From positions 1-64,000 of the forward strand of contig NZ_JAGVRH010000001.1 in assembly GCF_018274325.1 (NCBI RefSeq): a stretch of 64,000 nt of DNA, read 5' to 3'. The notes under the pieces were generated by a model. That model was not told the origin of the DNA. It saw only the letters and a program-made list of their open reading frames with translations, and searched no databases. Positions 24,550 through 34,162 of the stretch are shown one piece after another (the stretch's first letter is position 1; each line of letters begins with the position of its first letter). The position numbers and the translations under genes were made by a program. Source of the DNA: 'Fragaria x ananassa' phyllody phytoplasma (GTDB lineage Bacteria > Bacillota_I > Bacilli_A > Acholeplasmatales > Acholeplasmataceae).

Positions 24550-24872
24550 AATTTATATAGAAGTATTGTTTGAAATATGTTTATTTTTCCCTTGATGTTG
24601 TTAATATCAATATAGATTAAAATATATAATATTTTGTTGTTGTAAAAAATGTAAAGTAAGTTTTTTTTGGTTGCAAATACACAAAATGATCAAAAGAATA
24701 TATAATTAAGAAATATCCCATAATATTATTTAATAACTGTTATTTCTTATTATACTGTTTTGAAAAAATTTGGTAACATGACGATTAAAAAAATATTTAA
24801 GTTTGAAATTTATTATTTGCTTCATATTTTAGTAATGAAAAATTAATTTTAAAAGCTAAGTGTTTTTTAAGT

Positions 24873-24940
24873 TATAATAAAGATGTAGAATTTTTTCATG
24901 AGTATATATACCTTTGGTATTTATTTTTAATACCTTTTTT
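24873..24940 (+). promoter_or_regulatory. ftsY promoter and attenuator-like leader
   Basis: TATAAT lies at 24873-24878 with no clear -35. Downstream, GGTATT (24916-24921) pairs with AATACC (24929-24934) followed by six T, a weak intrinsic terminator. ATACC at 24908-24912 can instead pair with GGTAT at 24916-24920. The pairings exclude each other. The remaining 24550-24872 interval shows nothing recognisable. Confidence 0.4.
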
Positions 24941-24994
24941 AATATTATTTTAGTGATTAAATAGATAAAATAAAGATAAAAGGGAGATTTTAAA

Positions 24995-26053
24995 ATGTTT
25001 AAATGGTTGAAAAAAAATTTTTTTCCCAATAAAGATAAAGATAAATATCAATTAAGTCTTCAAAGCACAAAAAATAATTTTGCTAATTTTCAAACACTTT
25101 TAAAAGAAACTAAAAATATTCAAGAATCTTTGTTACAATCTTTAGAAAATATTTTGATTCAAAGTGATTTTGGTGTTACAACTACTCTTTTTTTGATGCA
25201 ATCGATTAAAGATTATTTGAAAAAAACAAATATTAAAGATGCTTTAAAATTACCATCAATTATTTTAAAACAAATGCTTCACTTATATGAGAATTGTGCA
25301 ATATCTAAGTTATCATCTGTAAAAAGTGTTAATAGTCATGATGTTACCTCTGACAAACTCGCTTCAAATTGTAATCTTGATAATACTTTAGAACCAAAAG
25401 TGGCAAATCCTATGTTTCCTCAAGTATATTTATTTATAGGAGTTAATGGGGTTGGGAAAACCACAACTATTGGTAAAATGGCTATTAAGTTAAAAAACAA
25501 AGGTAAAAAAGTGCTTTTGATTGCAGGAGATACTTTTCGTGCAGGGGCAGTTACTCAACTTCAAATTTGGGGGAAACGTGCTGCAAGTAAAGTTTTTGCG
25601 AAACATGGTGTTACTAGTCCTTCAAATGTTATTTTTGAAGGATTACAATTGGCTAAAAAAGAACAATATGATGTAGTTTTGTGTGATACTGCTGGTCGAT
25701 TACAAAATAAAATGAATTTAATGCAAGAGCTTGCTAAAATTAATAGAGTTGTTTTAAAACATTTGCCTTTAGAAAATTTGCAGTCTTTATTAGTTTTAGA
25801 TGCTAATACAGGGCAAAATGCTCTTAATCAAGTAGCTGTTTTTAATGAAGTAGTTCCTTTAACAGGGGCTATTTTGACTAAATTAGATGGCACTTCTAAA
25901 GGAGGAATAGTTTTTTCAATTAAATATTTATATAATTTGCCCATTAAATATATTGGATTAGGAGAAAAACTAGAAGACCTTATTGATTTTGAGATTCACA
26001 ATTATCTTTTTCATTTATTTGAAAATTTTTTCCCTAAATCACATTTACTTTAG
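24995..26053 (+). CDS. ftsY: Signal recognition particle receptor FtsY
   Basis: The product is 352 residues. The N domain is followed by the SRP GTPase G domain: GVNGVGKTTTIGKMA, DTFRAGAVTQLQ, CDTAGRLQNK, LDANTGQNA and LTKLDGTSKGG. The acidic A domain seen in E. coli is missing, as usual for Gram-positive types. A Ser/Asn-rich insertion of about 30 residues precedes the P-loop. It docks ribosome-SRP complexes at the membrane together with Ffh at 26237. AAGGGAG precedes the ATG. Confidence 0.96.
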   Translation: MFKWLKKNFFPNKDKDKYQLSLQSTKNNFANFQTLLKETKNIQESLLQSLENILIQSDFGVTTTLFLMQSIKDYLKKTNIKDALKLPSIILKQMLHLYENCAISKLSSVKSVNSHDVTSDKLASNCNLDNTLEPKVANPMFPQVYLFIGVNGVGKTTTIGKMAIKLKNKGKKVLLIAGDTFRAGAVTQLQIWGKRAASKVFAKHGVTSPSNVIFEGLQLAKKEQYDVVLCDTAGRLQNKMNLMQELAKINRVVLKHLPLENLQSLLVLDANTGQNALNQVAVFNEVVPLTGAILTKLDGTSKGGIVFSIKYLYNLPIKYIGLGEKLEDLIDFEIHNYLFHLFENFFPKSHLL

Positions 26054-26055
26054 GG

Positions 26056-26099
26056 TTTCAAATAATTATTTAGCGTTCTCACAAAATAATTATTTGAAA
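26056..26099 (+). terminator. Long hairpin after ftsY
   Basis: A 16-base arm at 26056-26071 is perfectly complementary to 26084-26099, with a 12-base loop, directly after the ftsY stop. It is not followed by a clean T-run, so terminator function is likely but not certain. Confidence 0.6.
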
Positions 26100-26169
26100 A
26101 TTTTGGGAGTCTTTTTCAGTTGCGCCCAACAATAGAACACAAGAAACAATTAAAAATATTAAAAAATTA

Positions 26170-26209
26170 TTTAATTATTTCATTTTAAATTTAAAATGAA
26201 ATAATTAAA
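26170..26209. repeat. 40-bp perfect palindrome before ffh
   Basis: Bases 26170-26189 are exactly the reverse complement of 26190-26209, with no loop, ending 8 bases before the AAGGAGG ribosome binding site of ffh. It could extrude as a cruciform, bind a dimeric regulator, or form an RNA hairpin next to the ribosome binding site. Confidence 0.9.
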
Positions 26210-26236
26210 AACCTACAAGGAGGTTGAACATTTTAA

Positions 26237-27604
26237 ATGAGTATATTAGGAGATGGATTGCAAAAAATCATTAATAAAATTAATGGTAAAAAAATAATTG
26301 AACCTAAAGATATTGAAACCATTATGAAAGATATTCGTTTGTCTTTAATAGAGGCAGATGTACATTTGAAAGTTATTGATAAATTTCATGATATTATTTA
26401 TCAAAAAAATTTAAAACAAGAAGTTTTAAAAGGTTTAAAACCTAAAGAACAAATTATTAAAATCATTAATGAAACTTTAACACAAATTTTAGGAGCTACT
26501 CGTGCTGATTTATCATTAATGCCTGAACCCCACGTAACTACTATGATGTTAATCGGATTACAAGGTAGTGGGAAAACAACTACAGCAGGAAAGTTGGCTC
26601 TTTGGTTAAGAAAAAAAAATAATAAAAAAGTTTTATTAATTGCTTGTGATGTTTATCGTCCAGGAGCCATAGAACAACTAAAAACCATTGGTAAACAAAT
26701 TAATATCGATGTTTTTTCAAAAAAAGAAACTACTAACGTTTCTGTGAATAAAATTATTGAAGAAGGTTTGCAATATGCCAAAAATCAAAGACATGATGTT
26801 GCTATTATTGATACTGCAGGGCGTTTAACTATAGATGAGAGAATGATGCAAGAGTTACAACAAATTAAATCTCAATGCCAACCTTCTGAAGTTTTGTTAA
26901 TTATAGATGCTCTTTCAGGACAACAATCGGCTGAAAATGCGCAATCTTTCCATCAACAAGTGGGTGCTACAGGGGTCATTTTAACGAAAATGGATGCTGA
27001 TATTAAAGGAGGAACTGCTTTATCTGTAAGAACTATGACACAACTTCCTTTAAAATTTACTTCATCTTCTGAAACTATCGATTCTTTAGAGCAGTTTAAC
27101 CCTGACAGAATGGCTTCTCGAATTTTAGGTATGGGAGATATTTTGACTTTAATTGAAACAGTTACAGAAAAAATTGATCTTGATCAAGGCAAAAAGATGG
27201 TAGATAAATTTTTTAAGGATAGCTATAATTATTATGATTTTCAAAAACAATTAAAAACTTTAAAAAAAATGGGTTCTTTTAGTAAAATTTTAAATTTTAT
27301 TCCTGGATTAGGAGGAAAAATGAAGCATATTTCATCCAACCTTAATGATGAAGGGTTAAAAAAATTTGAAGTTTTAATTCAAAGTATGACTTTAGAAGAA
27401 AAGAAAAATCCACAGTTAATTACTTCAAGTAGTCGAAGAAGATTAAGAATTGCTTCGGGTTCTGGCAATAAATTAAGCGATGTTAACCAGTTAATTAATA
27501 TTTTAGAACAGCAAAAAAAAATGACTAAACAAATGAAAAAATTTAATAATAAAGATATGTCAAAATTACAAAATGACCCTTTATCTTTTTTTAATAATTT
27601 ATAA
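26237..27604 (+). CDS. ffh: Signal recognition particle protein Ffh
   Basis: The product is 455 residues. N and G domains have GLQGSGKTTTAGKLA, DVYRPGAIEQLK, DTAGRL, DALSGQQSA and LTKMDADIKGG. The methionine-rich M domain binds SRP RNA and signal peptides, with SSRRRLRIASGSG as the RNA-binding helix. AAGGAGG precedes the ATG. The gene for the SRP RNA was not found in this window. A long palindrome lies just upstream. Confidence 0.97.
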   Translation: MSILGDGLQKIINKINGKKIIEPKDIETIMKDIRLSLIEADVHLKVIDKFHDIIYQKNLKQEVLKGLKPKEQIIKIINETLTQILGATRADLSLMPEPHVTTMMLIGLQGSGKTTTAGKLALWLRKKNNKKVLLIACDVYRPGAIEQLKTIGKQINIDVFSKKETTNVSVNKIIEEGLQYAKNQRHDVAIIDTAGRLTIDERMMQELQQIKSQCQPSEVLLIIDALSGQQSAENAQSFHQQVGATGVILTKMDADIKGGTALSVRTMTQLPLKFTSSSETIDSLEQFNPDRMASRILGMGDILTLIETVTEKIDLDQGKKMVDKFFKDSYNYYDFQKQLKTLKKMGSFSKILNFIPGLGGKMKHISSNLNDEGLKKFEVLIQSMTLEEKKNPQLITSSSRRRLRIASGSGNKLSDVNQLINILEQQKKMTKQMKKFNNKDMSKLQNDPLSFFNNL

Positions 27605-27737
27605 TAATTGCTTATAATTAATCTTTTTAAAAAAAATATTTATAGATATCAATATTTTTAATTTAATAATAACTTTCTTGTGTCAAGAAAAAATATTATT
27701 TCACAAAAACAATAATAAATTTAAACAAGGTATTTTA

Positions 27738-27766
27738 AGAAAGTTTTTGAAACTTTCTTTTTTTTA
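27738..27766 (+). terminator. ffh terminator
   Basis: GAAAGTTT pairs with AAACTTTC around a short loop (27739-27746 and 27750-27757) and is followed by a T-run. Confidence 0.9.
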
Positions 27767-27860
27767 TGTTAACTTCATCCTTGAATTATTAAGAAATGAT
27801 TTTTTTGGTTTGGTTGCCACACAAAATAATTAAGGAATGATTACAATAGGAGAAATAAAT

Positions 27861-30221
27861 ATGAAACATTTAGTTTTAGTTGATGGCAATTCGTTAATAT
27901 TTAGAGCTTATCATGCAACTGCTAATAATGGTAAAAAAATTTTACAAAATAAAAAAGGGGTTTATACTAATGCTCTTTTGGCTTTTATTAAAATGTTTGA
28001 AAAAATTTTGCAAAAAACTAAAGGTTATATATTAGTAGCTTTTGACACTCATAAACCTACCAAAAGACATCAAATATATGATGATTATAAAAAAGGAAGG
28101 CCTCCTATTCCTGTAGAATTAATTATTCAAATTCCTTTAATTAAACAATATTTAACTTTAATTGGGGTTAAACATCATTTTCAAGATGAATATGAAGCTG
28201 ATGATATTATTGGTACTTTAGCCAAATCAGCTAGTCTTAATAACATAAAAGTTTTGATTTATTCAAGTGATCAGGATTTATTGCAATTAGTAGATTCGCA
28301 AATTACTGTTTGTTTAATTAAAAAAGGATTAAGAGAAATTAAATATTACCGACCACAAACTTTATTAGAAGAATATGGACTGAAAGAATATCAAATGATT
28401 GATTATAAAAGTTTAGTAGGAGATGTTTCTGATAATATTAAAGGAGTGGCAGGAATTGGCCCTAAAACAGCGCAAAAATTACTTCAAACTTATGATAATT
28501 TAGATAATTTAATCAAATGTTTAGAACAAATTAAACCTGTTTTAAAAACTAAAATTAATAATAGTATGGTTATTTTAAATTTGAGCAAACAACTAACAAC
28601 AATTGATACTTTGGTTCCTTTACCTTTTACATATTTAGAAACTCAAATGCAACCAGTGTCTTACAATCAACTTAAAAACTTTTATGAAGAAATGGATTTT
28701 CGAAGATTAGCTATTACTAAATATATTCGTTTTGAACAAGAAGATCCGATGACGCCCCCATCATCTACAACCAATTCCAATTCTTATCATAATCAAGATG
28801 ATTTCAGGTATAAGATAATTAAGGATGATATCAGTTTAAATAATCTGATAGTGTGGATTACCCCTTCACAAATTTGGTCTTGTTATTTTGATTTTGATGC
28901 TATCACAAACGATAATTCAACTTCTCCAAGTTCGCTTTTAGGAATTGGCTTTTCTGATGGCATTAATAATTTTTACTTAGATCCTAATATAGCTTTAAAC
29001 AATCACCTTTTTCTTGCTTATTTAAAGGATGAAAATCATTTAAAACATATTTTTAACTATCATAAAGTACAGTTATTTTTATCTTTTCAACAACAACAAG
29101 TTGCTGGTGTCATTTTTGATTTATTATCAGCTATTTATCTACTTTTTCCCTTGGAAAAACGGGATTTTATTAATATAGTTGTTCAAATAGATATCTTAAA
29201 TAATACTAATTATTATAAGCAATTATCAAACAAAGTTTCTCAATTAGAAGAAAGTATATCTTTAAAAGCTTTTGTTATAGCAAAAACTAAAGAAAATGTT
29301 TATTATCAATTAAAATTGCAAAATCAGTTATTTTTATTTCAAGAAATAGAGTTGCCTTTATCTAATCTTTTAGCTAATTTAGAATATCAAAACATTTTAA
29401 AACAAGTAACTCCTAAAAAAATGGCAACTCATGTAAAAAAGTCATCTGCATCTACATCCAAGTCAAAACAAAATGATTTATTAGAATCCTTTTTGTTTCA
29501 ACAGCATTATTATATATCAGGTACACGTTTTATCAATGATTTAGCACAAAAAAAAACTTCATATTTTTTCCTGATGCCTTATATACTGTTAAAAACATTA
29601 GCTACTTTAGGTAATATTCAAAAGATTAAAGCTTTTTTTCATAATGTTGATCTTCAAGGATTAAATCAGGATAAATTACGTTTTTTTGGCATTAATGAAA
29701 CTTCAACTCCCAATAATAATTCAGATTTGATGAATAACAAAATTAATCAAACCAATCATGATAATTGCGATATCACTTTTCATTTATCTCAAGAGTTAAA
29801 TATTTCTGAAACAGAATCTCAAATGTTGGTAAATCAATATTTACATGTTGATGGCGAAATATTGGCATATATTAAGCGTTTATTGGATCAAATTAATCAA
29901 AATAGATATTTAGAAACATTATTAAAAAGAAAAATTTTTTTCAAATCTCCTCTTTTGCTAACAACAAAAGATCATGGTTTATCAATATTATATTTCTTTT
30001 TGCAGGAAAACATGTTAGATGTTCATAAAATGATCATATTACAATCATTTCGTTGTTTAACTAAAAATAATAGTAGTTTGGGCAATATAAAAGTAAATAA
30101 TTTAAATTATTCTGATGATACCCCAATTACTTATTCTTTTTTGCTTAAATATTGCCAAAATAATATGCCATTAGTTTCTCAATATTATAACTATTTTTTA
30201 GATATTAAAAATTATATTTAA
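27861..30221 (+). CDS. polA: PolA-like protein: 5' nuclease with degenerate polymerase part
   Basis: The start is the ATG at 27861, after AGGAGAA, giving 786 residues. Residues 1-290 form a complete FEN-type 5'-3' exonuclease: VDGNSLIFRAY, FDTHKPTKRH, YEADDIIGTLA, SSDQDLLQL and SLVGDVSDNIKGVAGIGPKTA. The remainder aligns poorly with PolA. I do not find motif A (DYSQIELR), motif B (RRxxKxxNFGxxYG) or motif C (HDE); only a degraded piece of the fingers region (LSQELNISETESQ ... LETLLKRK) is visible. It probably removes RNA primers but does not polymerise. The next gene is mutM, as in Bacillus. Confidence 0.88.
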   Translation: MKHLVLVDGNSLIFRAYHATANNGKKILQNKKGVYTNALLAFIKMFEKILQKTKGYILVAFDTHKPTKRHQIYDDYKKGRPPIPVELIIQIPLIKQYLTLIGVKHHFQDEYEADDIIGTLAKSASLNNIKVLIYSSDQDLLQLVDSQITVCLIKKGLREIKYYRPQTLLEEYGLKEYQMIDYKSLVGDVSDNIKGVAGIGPKTAQKLLQTYDNLDNLIKCLEQIKPVLKTKINNSMVILNLSKQLTTIDTLVPLPFTYLETQMQPVSYNQLKNFYEEMDFRRLAITKYIRFEQEDPMTPPSSTTNSNSYHNQDDFRYKIIKDDISLNNLIVWITPSQIWSCYFDFDAITNDNSTSPSSLLGIGFSDGINNFYLDPNIALNNHLFLAYLKDENHLKHIFNYHKVQLFLSFQQQQVAGVIFDLLSAIYLLFPLEKRDFINIVVQIDILNNTNYYKQLSNKVSQLEESISLKAFVIAKTKENVYYQLKLQNQLFLFQEIELPLSNLLANLEYQNILKQVTPKKMATHVKKSSASTSKSKQNDLLESFLFQQHYYISGTRFINDLAQKKTSYFFLMPYILLKTLATLGNIQKIKAFFHNVDLQGLNQDKLRFFGINETSTPNNNSDLMNNKINQTNHDNCDITFHLSQELNISETESQMLVNQYLHVDGEILAYIKRLLDQINQNRYLETLLKRKIFFKSPLLLTTKDHGLSILYFFLQENMLDVHKMIILQSFRCLTKNNSSLGNIKVNNLNYSDDTPITYSFLLKYCQNNMPLVSQYYNYFLDIKNYI

Positions 30222-30353
30222 ACAACAATTTAAAAAAAAGTTAAAATTTTTAATAATTTTATTAGTTATTTTTTGTTTTTTTTATATTGTTTTTAATTTT
30301 AAAAAAATTTTATCTAATAAATATTGAAAAACAAAAAAAAGGAATTAATGATT

Positions 30354-31175
30354 ATGCCAGAATTGCCTGAAGTTGAAATTATTGTTCGTATTTTAAAAAA
30401 TAAGTTGCAAGGTAAAAAAATCATTGCAACTAAAGTATTTTATGAACCCATTATTAAAAATAAGAATACATTTAAACAAATCGAAGGACAAATTATTTTA
30501 GATATCCAAAGAAAAGGGAAATTCTTATTATTTTTTTTAACACAAGAATTGGTTTTAATTGGCCATTTGAGAATGGAAGGAAAATTATTTATACAACCTA
30601 TTCAAACCCAACATGACAAACATGAACACTTCGCTTTAATCTTAAACGATAACACGTCTTTAAGATATTATGATTTTCGTAAATTTGGAAGGTTTGAAGT
30701 TTATCATCAAAATAATTTTTTAACTCAAACCACTCTCCATCAATTAGCTTTAGATCCTTTTGAAATTAATATACATACTTTTTATCAAAGAATCTTAAAA
30801 ACTAAAAGTGTTTTAAAAAAAGTTTTGCTAAATCAAAAAATAATTTCTGGATTAGGTAATATTTATGTCAATGAAATCTTATTTTTAGCCAAATTACATC
30901 CTGAATTTAAAGCTAGTTCTTTAACTTTAAAACAAACTAAAAATATTTTAATAATTGCTCAAAAAGTTTTAAGAAAATCTATTAAATTAGGAGGAACCAC
31001 TATTAGTACTTTTGAAGCACAACAAGGGTCACAAGGTTATTTTCAAAATTACCTTTTAGTTCATGGTAAAAAAGATCAGCTTTGTAGTCATTGTGATACT
31101 AAAATTATTAAAATTAAAATTGGTGGTAGAGGAACTTATCTTTGTCCTTTGTGTCAAAAAAAATCACTTAATTAA
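30354..31175 (+). CDS. mutM: Formamidopyrimidine-DNA glycosylase
   Basis: The ATG at 30354 is required because Pro2 (MPELPEVE) is the catalytic nucleophile; an upstream frame would bury it. AAGGA lies 10 bases before. The 273-residue protein has Glu3, the GKFLLF and GHLRMEGKL pieces, the H2TH region with NQKIISGLGNIYVNE, and a C-terminal zinc finger CSHCDTKIIKIKIGGRGTYLCPLC. It removes 8-oxoguanine and formamidopyrimidines and cuts the abasic site. The order polA-mutM-dnaB/D-dnaI parallels Bacillus. Confidence 0.95.
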   Translation: MPELPEVEIIVRILKNKLQGKKIIATKVFYEPIIKNKNTFKQIEGQIILDIQRKGKFLLFFLTQELVLIGHLRMEGKLFIQPIQTQHDKHEHFALILNDNTSLRYYDFRKFGRFEVYHQNNFLTQTTLHQLALDPFEINIHTFYQRILKTKSVLKKVLLNQKIISGLGNIYVNEILFLAKLHPEFKASSLTLKQTKNILIIAQKVLRKSIKLGGTTISTFEAQQGSQGYFQNYLLVHGKKDQLCSHCDTKIIKIKIGGRGTYLCPLCQKKSLN

Positions 31176-31305
31176 TTTTTTAATTTTTAAAATAACGATT
31201 TATTATAAAACCTACCAAATTGCTAATGTCAATTTATTCAATATTTATTACAAGAATTAGATATCTAATTCAATTCATTTATTATTTTTTTTAAAAGAGG
31301 TAGTT

Positions 31306-32493
31306 ATGTCTAGTCGTTTACATTTATTTCAAATTCAAAATCAAATCTTTTTATCATTGGAAGAACAAAGAGCTTTAAATTTGCTTTATCAACCATTAAT
31401 AGGACCTCAAGCTTTAGGGATTTATCATATTTTATTATCTTTAAAAAATAATTATGAATATCAACATCAGTTTTTATTTGATCTTGGAAATATTTCGGAA
31501 AATGTTTTTTATGAAGTACAAGCAAAACTGGAAGCTTTGCATTTATTGTCTACTTATCAAAGTCAAGGTGCTGATGCTAATCAAATTAAAAAACCCAAAA
31601 TTTATTTTTTAATTGCTCCTTATAAATTTCAAGATTTCTTACAAGATCCACTTTTAAGTGATTTTTTATTAAGTGAAATTGGTGAAAAACATTATTTTAA
31701 ATTGCAAAATCATTTTTTACCCGAAATTACCAATTTAGAAGGTTTTAAAGATATAAGTAAAAATTTTTCTGATGTTTATCAATTTCAAAAAATTAATTTT
31801 AATCAATCTTTGTTAAATAAAAATGAAAATATAAGTAATTCTACAAAAATGGTGTTAAAAACTAATTTTGATTATGAACTTTTTTTGAAACACCTTCCTG
31901 AGCGATTTAAAAAACCTTTTTTGATTGAATGGAAAACAATTGATTTTATTCAAAAATTAAGTTTAGTATATAACTTAACTCCTAAAAAAATGGCTGATAT
32001 ATATCAAAAAACTTTTCTTAATGCAAATGATATTAATTTATTAAAATTACGTTTGAATGTGAAAAAAAATAACCATCAAAACAATTCTGATCAAAAAATT
32101 GTGTCTTCTCTTAAAATAGGAAATGATGATCAAGAAATGATCTCTTTTTTAAAAAAAGCTAATTCGACACAAAGAATTATTAAAGATTATTGTCAAAAAA
32201 ATATTCAATCTATGGCAAGTGATACAGTTTTTCAATTATTGGAAAGAAATGATTTAGAATTAGGATTGGTTAATGCTTTATTAATTTATATTTTAAGATA
32301 TCGCGAAGGGATTTTGCCTTCTGTGGTTTATTTAGAAAAAACATTACAATCATGGGCTTACAAAGGAATTATAGATACAGAAACAGCCTATGATTTTTTG
32401 GTTGAAAGTAAAGTACAAAATCAATCTGATCTTAAAAAAAAATCTAATAAACCTAAGTGGATAGATAATATTAAAAAAAATTGGCAATCATAA
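31306..32493 (+). CDS. DnaB/DnaD-type replication initiation protein
   Basis: The product is 395 residues. It resembles Bacillus DnaB, the replication initiation and membrane attachment protein: an N-terminal winged-helix region (LSLEEQRALNLLYQPLIGPQALGIYH) and C-terminal DnaD-like helical domains with LERNDLELGLVNALLIYILRY and WAYKGIIDTETAYDFL. AAGAGGTAG precedes the ATG. DnaB and DnaI act together to load the replicative helicase at the origin. Here the partner DnaI follows 200 bases downstream. Sequence similarity is weak outside the C-terminal motif, so the name rests partly on context. Confidence 0.82.
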   Translation: MSSRLHLFQIQNQIFLSLEEQRALNLLYQPLIGPQALGIYHILLSLKNNYEYQHQFLFDLGNISENVFYEVQAKLEALHLLSTYQSQGADANQIKKPKIYFLIAPYKFQDFLQDPLLSDFLLSEIGEKHYFKLQNHFLPEITNLEGFKDISKNFSDVYQFQKINFNQSLLNKNENISNSTKMVLKTNFDYELFLKHLPERFKKPFLIEWKTIDFIQKLSLVYNLTPKKMADIYQKTFLNANDINLLKLRLNVKKNNHQNNSDQKIVSSLKIGNDDQEMISFLKKANSTQRIIKDYCQKNIQSMASDTVFQLLERNDLELGLVNALLIYILRYREGILPSVVYLEKTLQSWAYKGIIDTETAYDFLVESKVQNQSDLKKKSNKPKWIDNIKKNWQS

Positions 32494-32693
32494 TTTAGTT
32501 AATTTTTATTGTTATAACTTAAAAAAACAAAATACAAGAATTAATGTAGTAATGGTTAAAAGTAGGTTTTGTGTTGCGTTGTGTTCGATATTTGTTTGAA
32601 GAACAATAATTCATTGAATTAAGATAATATGATTAATTTTATCTAATTTAAAAATGGATACAAGCAACATCAATTTAAAAGGAGTGATAAATA

Positions 32694-33506
32694 ATGGATT
32701 TAGAAGATATCAAAAAACAAATAAGAAAAATGCTTGCTCAAGATGAAAATAATAAAAATTTAAATATTGCTGATGAAGATTTATTAACTTATTATTATTA
32801 TTTGCAAAACAATAAAAAAGATAATGAATATGGGTATCGTCAAGAATTAAAAACAACTCCTTTTACAAGAGTTGTTTGGGTTCCTACTGAAAAATCTAAA
32901 AAAATACAATTTCAAGAATATTGGCAAAGTCAAAATGCTTTATTTGAAGGTGAATGTAATTTAGATCAATATTCATTTAATAAATTAATAGTTGATAACG
33001 AAAATAAAAAAAAAGTATCACAAGCTATGCAAAAAATTATTAAAAATTTTGCAACTGCTGAAAAAGGTTTTTATCTTTATGGTTCTTTTAAAATTGGAAA
33101 AACCTTTTTTTTAAAAGTGTTAGCTCATGAATTATTAAAAAAAGAAATTCCTGTTATGTTTCTTTTTATGCCTAATTTAACTCGTAAATTTAAGAGTTTT
33201 TTTCATAATAATTCATTAGAAACTAGATTTCAACAATTAAAAAAAATTGATTGTTTAATTTTAGATGATTTAGGGGTTGAAAATATGAATCCTTGGTTTC
33301 GAGATGAAATATTGTTACCTCTTTTACATTATCGATCTGAAAATAAACTACCTATTTTTATTAGTAGTAATTATAATTTTTTGCAATTAGAAAAACATTT
33401 ATCCAATAATATAACGGATAATAATTATATTAAAATTGCTAAAATTATTACTCAAATTAACGAGTTAACCCGATTTTATGATTTTTCCCAAAAAGAAACT
33501 TCTTAA
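32694..33506 (+). CDS. dnaI: Primosomal helicase loader DnaI
   Basis: The product is 270 residues. The N-terminal helical domain is followed by an AAA+ domain with Walker A GSFKIGKTFFL, Walker B CLILDDLGVENM, and sensor motif PIFISSNYNF. AAAAGGAGTG precedes the ATG. DnaI loads the DnaB helicase at 9517. It lacks the N-terminal zinc-binding Cys cluster that I would expect in the Bacillus protein. Its neighbour is the DnaB/D-type co-loader. Confidence 0.92.
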   Translation: MDLEDIKKQIRKMLAQDENNKNLNIADEDLLTYYYYLQNNKKDNEYGYRQELKTTPFTRVVWVPTEKSKKIQFQEYWQSQNALFEGECNLDQYSFNKLIVDNENKKKVSQAMQKIIKNFATAEKGFYLYGSFKIGKTFFLKVLAHELLKKEIPVMFLFMPNLTRKFKSFFHNNSLETRFQQLKKIDCLILDDLGVENMNPWFRDEILLPLLHYRSENKLPIFISSNYNFLQLEKHLSNNITDNNYIKIAKIITQINELTRFYDFSQKETS

Positions 33507-33568
33507 TTTGTATTAAAAAAATTCTTTTTAAGAAAAACAATCGAATTTTTAGATTTTTAGAAATTTTT

Positions 33569-33997
33569 TGGTGGAGATGATGGGAGTCGAACCCATGTAC
33601 AAAACCATTTTCATTTATATATTCTACATATTTAGTCTATTTTAAATATTTGATAATTTATTACAAAATAGACAAAAATATAAATTACGAGTCTTTGTTA
33701 ATTTTGCAACAAAAAGCCAAAAACAAACCATTTGAGCAAGCTTACTTTTGTTATCCTAACTTAAACCTTAAGCTAATTTAAGTTTAGGTTTTACTTTATT
33801 TAATTAATAACAAGCAAGAGTTGAAGAATAATTGCTGTAAGAAGCAGGAACATAACTATATATGTTTTGTTCTGTGCTTGAATTTACACCAATTGTATTT
33901 GTATTTTTTCCGGTTATTTTAACCTCGACGTTTTTACTTGCGTAACCAAGATATGCTATATAAATTTTAATGACTTTGGCAAATCCAAAACATCCCC
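33569..33997 (-). ncRNA. ssrA: tmRNA (ssrA)
   Basis: The 5' end GGGGATG (33997) pairs with the 3' CATCTCC before ACCA (33569), forming the tRNA-like acceptor arm. The T-arm GGGTTCGACTCCC is clear. The coding part aligns with the Bacillus TAAATATAACTGGCAAAACT region, placing the resume codon GGA at 33911-33909. The mRNA-like frame ends at TAA 33804. The tRNA-like domain would carry Ala. tmRNA rescues stalled ribosomes with SmpB, which is not in the window. Confidence 0.95.
33804..33911 (-). other. tmRNA proteolysis-tag reading frame
   Basis: The predicted tag is Ala plus GKNTNTIGVNSSTEQNIYS followed by YVPASYSNYSSTLACY, 35 encoded residues, longer than the usual 8-20 and ending in LACY instead of LAA. 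The start is inferred by alignment of the upstream region to Bacillus tmRNA. Confidence 0.75.
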
Positions 33998-34120
33998 ATA
34001 TTTTTATTTTAACTAATTTCAAGTAGGAAATCAACAAATTGTTGTTAATAAAGTTATATAGGTTAAAATTTAAACAATAAAATCAATGTTTTTGGTATAT
34101 TTGATATAACTGACATAACA

Positions 34121-34146
34121 AAAAAAGGATTTAAATCCTTTTTTTT
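34121..34146 (-). terminator. cspA terminator
   Basis: AAGGATTT pairs with AAATCCTT at the centre of A6 and T6 runs, just past the cspA stop. The symmetry could also serve the opposite strand. Confidence 0.85.
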
Positions 34147-34162
34147 GTGAGTATGGTATTAC

